From Mycobacterium sp. KBS0706 (GTDB lineage Bacteria; Pseudomonadota; Alphaproteobacteria; DSM-16000; Inquilinaceae), in NCBI RefSeq assembly GCF_005938675.2, contig NZ_VCCH02000020.1, positions 1-64,000 of the forward strand: 64,000 nucleotides of DNA, in the 5' to 3' direction. The notes under the pieces were generated by a model. It ran no database searches, was not told where the DNA came from, and saw nothing but the letters and a program-made list of their open reading frames with translations. Below, piece by piece: positions 63,145 to 64,000 of the stretch; within the stretch, counting starts at the first letter, position 1, and the number at the start of each line of letters is the position of its first letter. The position numbers were made by a program, and so were the translations under genes.

Positions 63145-64000
63145 TTACGCCCGGATCAACGTCCCGATGCCGCCTTCGGTGAAGACCTCGAGCAGCACGG
63201 CGTGCGGCACCCGGCCGTCCATGATCACCGCGCCCTCGACCCCCTGCTCGACCGCCGAGATGCAGGTCTCGAGCTTCGGGATCATGCCGCCGGAGATGGT
63301 GCCGTCGGTCATCAGCTCGCGCGCCCGGGCCAGCGGCAGCTCCTGGATCAAGGTCTTCTCCTTGTCCAGCACGCCGGCGACGTCGGTCAGCAGGAAGAAG
63401 CGGGTGGCGTTCAGCGCCGCGGCGATGGCCCCGGCCGCGGTGTCGGCGTTGATGTTGTAGCTCTCGCCGCGCGGGCCGACGCCGATCGGCGCGATCACCG
63501 GGATGAAGTCGCTGTCCTCGAACGCCTCGAGGATCTCCGGGTTCACCGCCGCCGGCTCACCGACGAAGCCGAGGTCGAGGATGCGCTCGATGTTGCTGTC
63601 TGGGTCGCGCTTGGTGCGCTGCAGCTTGCGGGCCGAGATCAGGCCGCCATCCTTGCCGGAGACGCCGACCGCCTTGCCGCCGACCGACTGGATGGCCGAG
63701 ACGATCTGCTTGTTGATGTTGCCGGACAGCACCATCTCGACCACGTCAACGGTGTTGCGGTCGGTGACACGCAGCCCGTCGATGAATTCCGACTTGATCT
63801 GCAGCCGCTCCAGCATGGCGCCGATCTGCGGCCCGCCGCCATGGACCACGACCGGGTTGATGCCGACCTGCTTCAGCAGCACGACGTCGCGGGCGAAGCT
63901 CTCGGTCAGCGAATCGTCGCCCATGGCGTTGCCGCCGTATTTGATGACGAAGGTAGCGCCGGCGTAGCGGCGCATGAACGGCAGAGCCTCGACCAGGGTC
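63145..64000 (-). CDS. argB: acetylglutamate kinase, 3' part (start beyond the window)
   Basis: At least 285 residues are visible. The frame continues past the last base (residues TLVEALPF precede the first internal Met). ArgB phosphorylates N-acetylglutamate in arginine synthesis. Visible are [39 protein letters not shown] and the ATP-binding [13 protein letters not shown]. The ending [20 protein letters not shown] and EGGIGTLI is typical. Because the N-terminus is cut off, features such as an arginine-sensing helix cannot be judged. Confidence 0.96.
   Translation of the reverse strand, partial: TLVEALPFMRRYAGATFVIKYGGNAMGDDSLTESFARDVVLLKQVGINPVVVHGGGPQIGAMLERLQIKSEFIDGLRVTDRNTVDVVEMVLSGNINKQIVSAIQSVGGKAVGVSGKDGGLISARKLQRTKRDPDSNIERILDLGFVGEPAAVNPEILEAFEDSDFIPVIAPIGVGPRGESYNINADTAAGAIAAALNATRFFLLTDVAGVLDKEKTLIQELPLARARELMTDGTISGGMIPKLETCISAVEQGVEGAVIMDGRVPHAVLLEVFTEGGIGTLIRA

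Overview
The window is about 64 kb of very GC-rich, densely coding DNA from an alphaproteobacterial chromosome. The best fit is a Rhodospirillales/Azospirillales-type organism (an inference). The grounds are the alphaproteobacterial gene blocks: nagZ-scpA; ctaG-coxC-SURF1; helicase-S4-fdxA-carD-rpoH; chvI-chvG-hprK-rapZ-EIIA-HPr-ptsI; ahcY; and tsaE-addB-addA-trxA. There is no phage, plasmid, CRISPR array, rRNA or tRNA that I can see.

Layout. 1-3184: cell-wall and chromosome functions (SPOR protein, nagZ, scpA) with an opposite-strand flavin reductase between nagZ and scpA. 3203-3450: an intergenic element of nested inverted repeats, lying exactly where scpB would be expected on the left and coxBA-ctaB on the right. 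3452-6099: cytochrome c oxidase assembly (CtaG, subunit III, DUF983, SURF1). 6096-12025: M32 carboxypeptidase, a DHA2-type exporter, a VWA/J-domain membrane pair and an orphan TAXI-type binding protein. 12157-19259: htpG and three tandem paralogues of an unrecognised exported protein family. 19382-25868: an RNA/stress block (Suv3-like helicase, S4 protein, TerB-like protein, 7Fe ferredoxin, CarD, a phosphatase-fold protein that has lost its metal ligands, RpoH). 25872-29316: tandem M48 proteases (one frameshifted) and a nuclease-fold protein. 29440-31128: proline iminopeptidase and a HugZ-like protein.

31270-39191 is the envelope-stress/nitrogen-PTS regulatory block. ChvI/ChvG is followed by an exported SH3-PPC protein, then HPr kinase, RapZ, EIIA-Man, HPr and enzyme I. 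No PTS permease is present, so the PTS is probably regulatory. 39203-42622 holds a small cassette (epimerase, unknown small gene, MFS transporter, DeoR regulator) between ptsI and ahcY. ahcY carries a perfect 16-bp palindrome upstream. 44350-49338 is accessory (RTX protein, duplicated exported protein, aminotransferase and LysE exporter, ferredoxin-NADP reductase).

49452-56697 is tsaE-addB-addA-trxA with overlapping start/stop codons. After trxA come a LysR/type-2 PyrF divergent pair, an SH3 protein, a P1-family autoproteolytic peptidase, an iron-dependent alcohol dehydrogenase, an M20-family amidohydrolase and the 3' part of argB. Much of the novelty is at junctions. Conserved alphaproteobacterial operons are broken or interrupted at several places, and the interruptions carry the least-characterised genes and the strongest non-coding signals. 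Everything here was read by eye from the sequence; family assignments rest on remembered motifs and gene order, with no database search.
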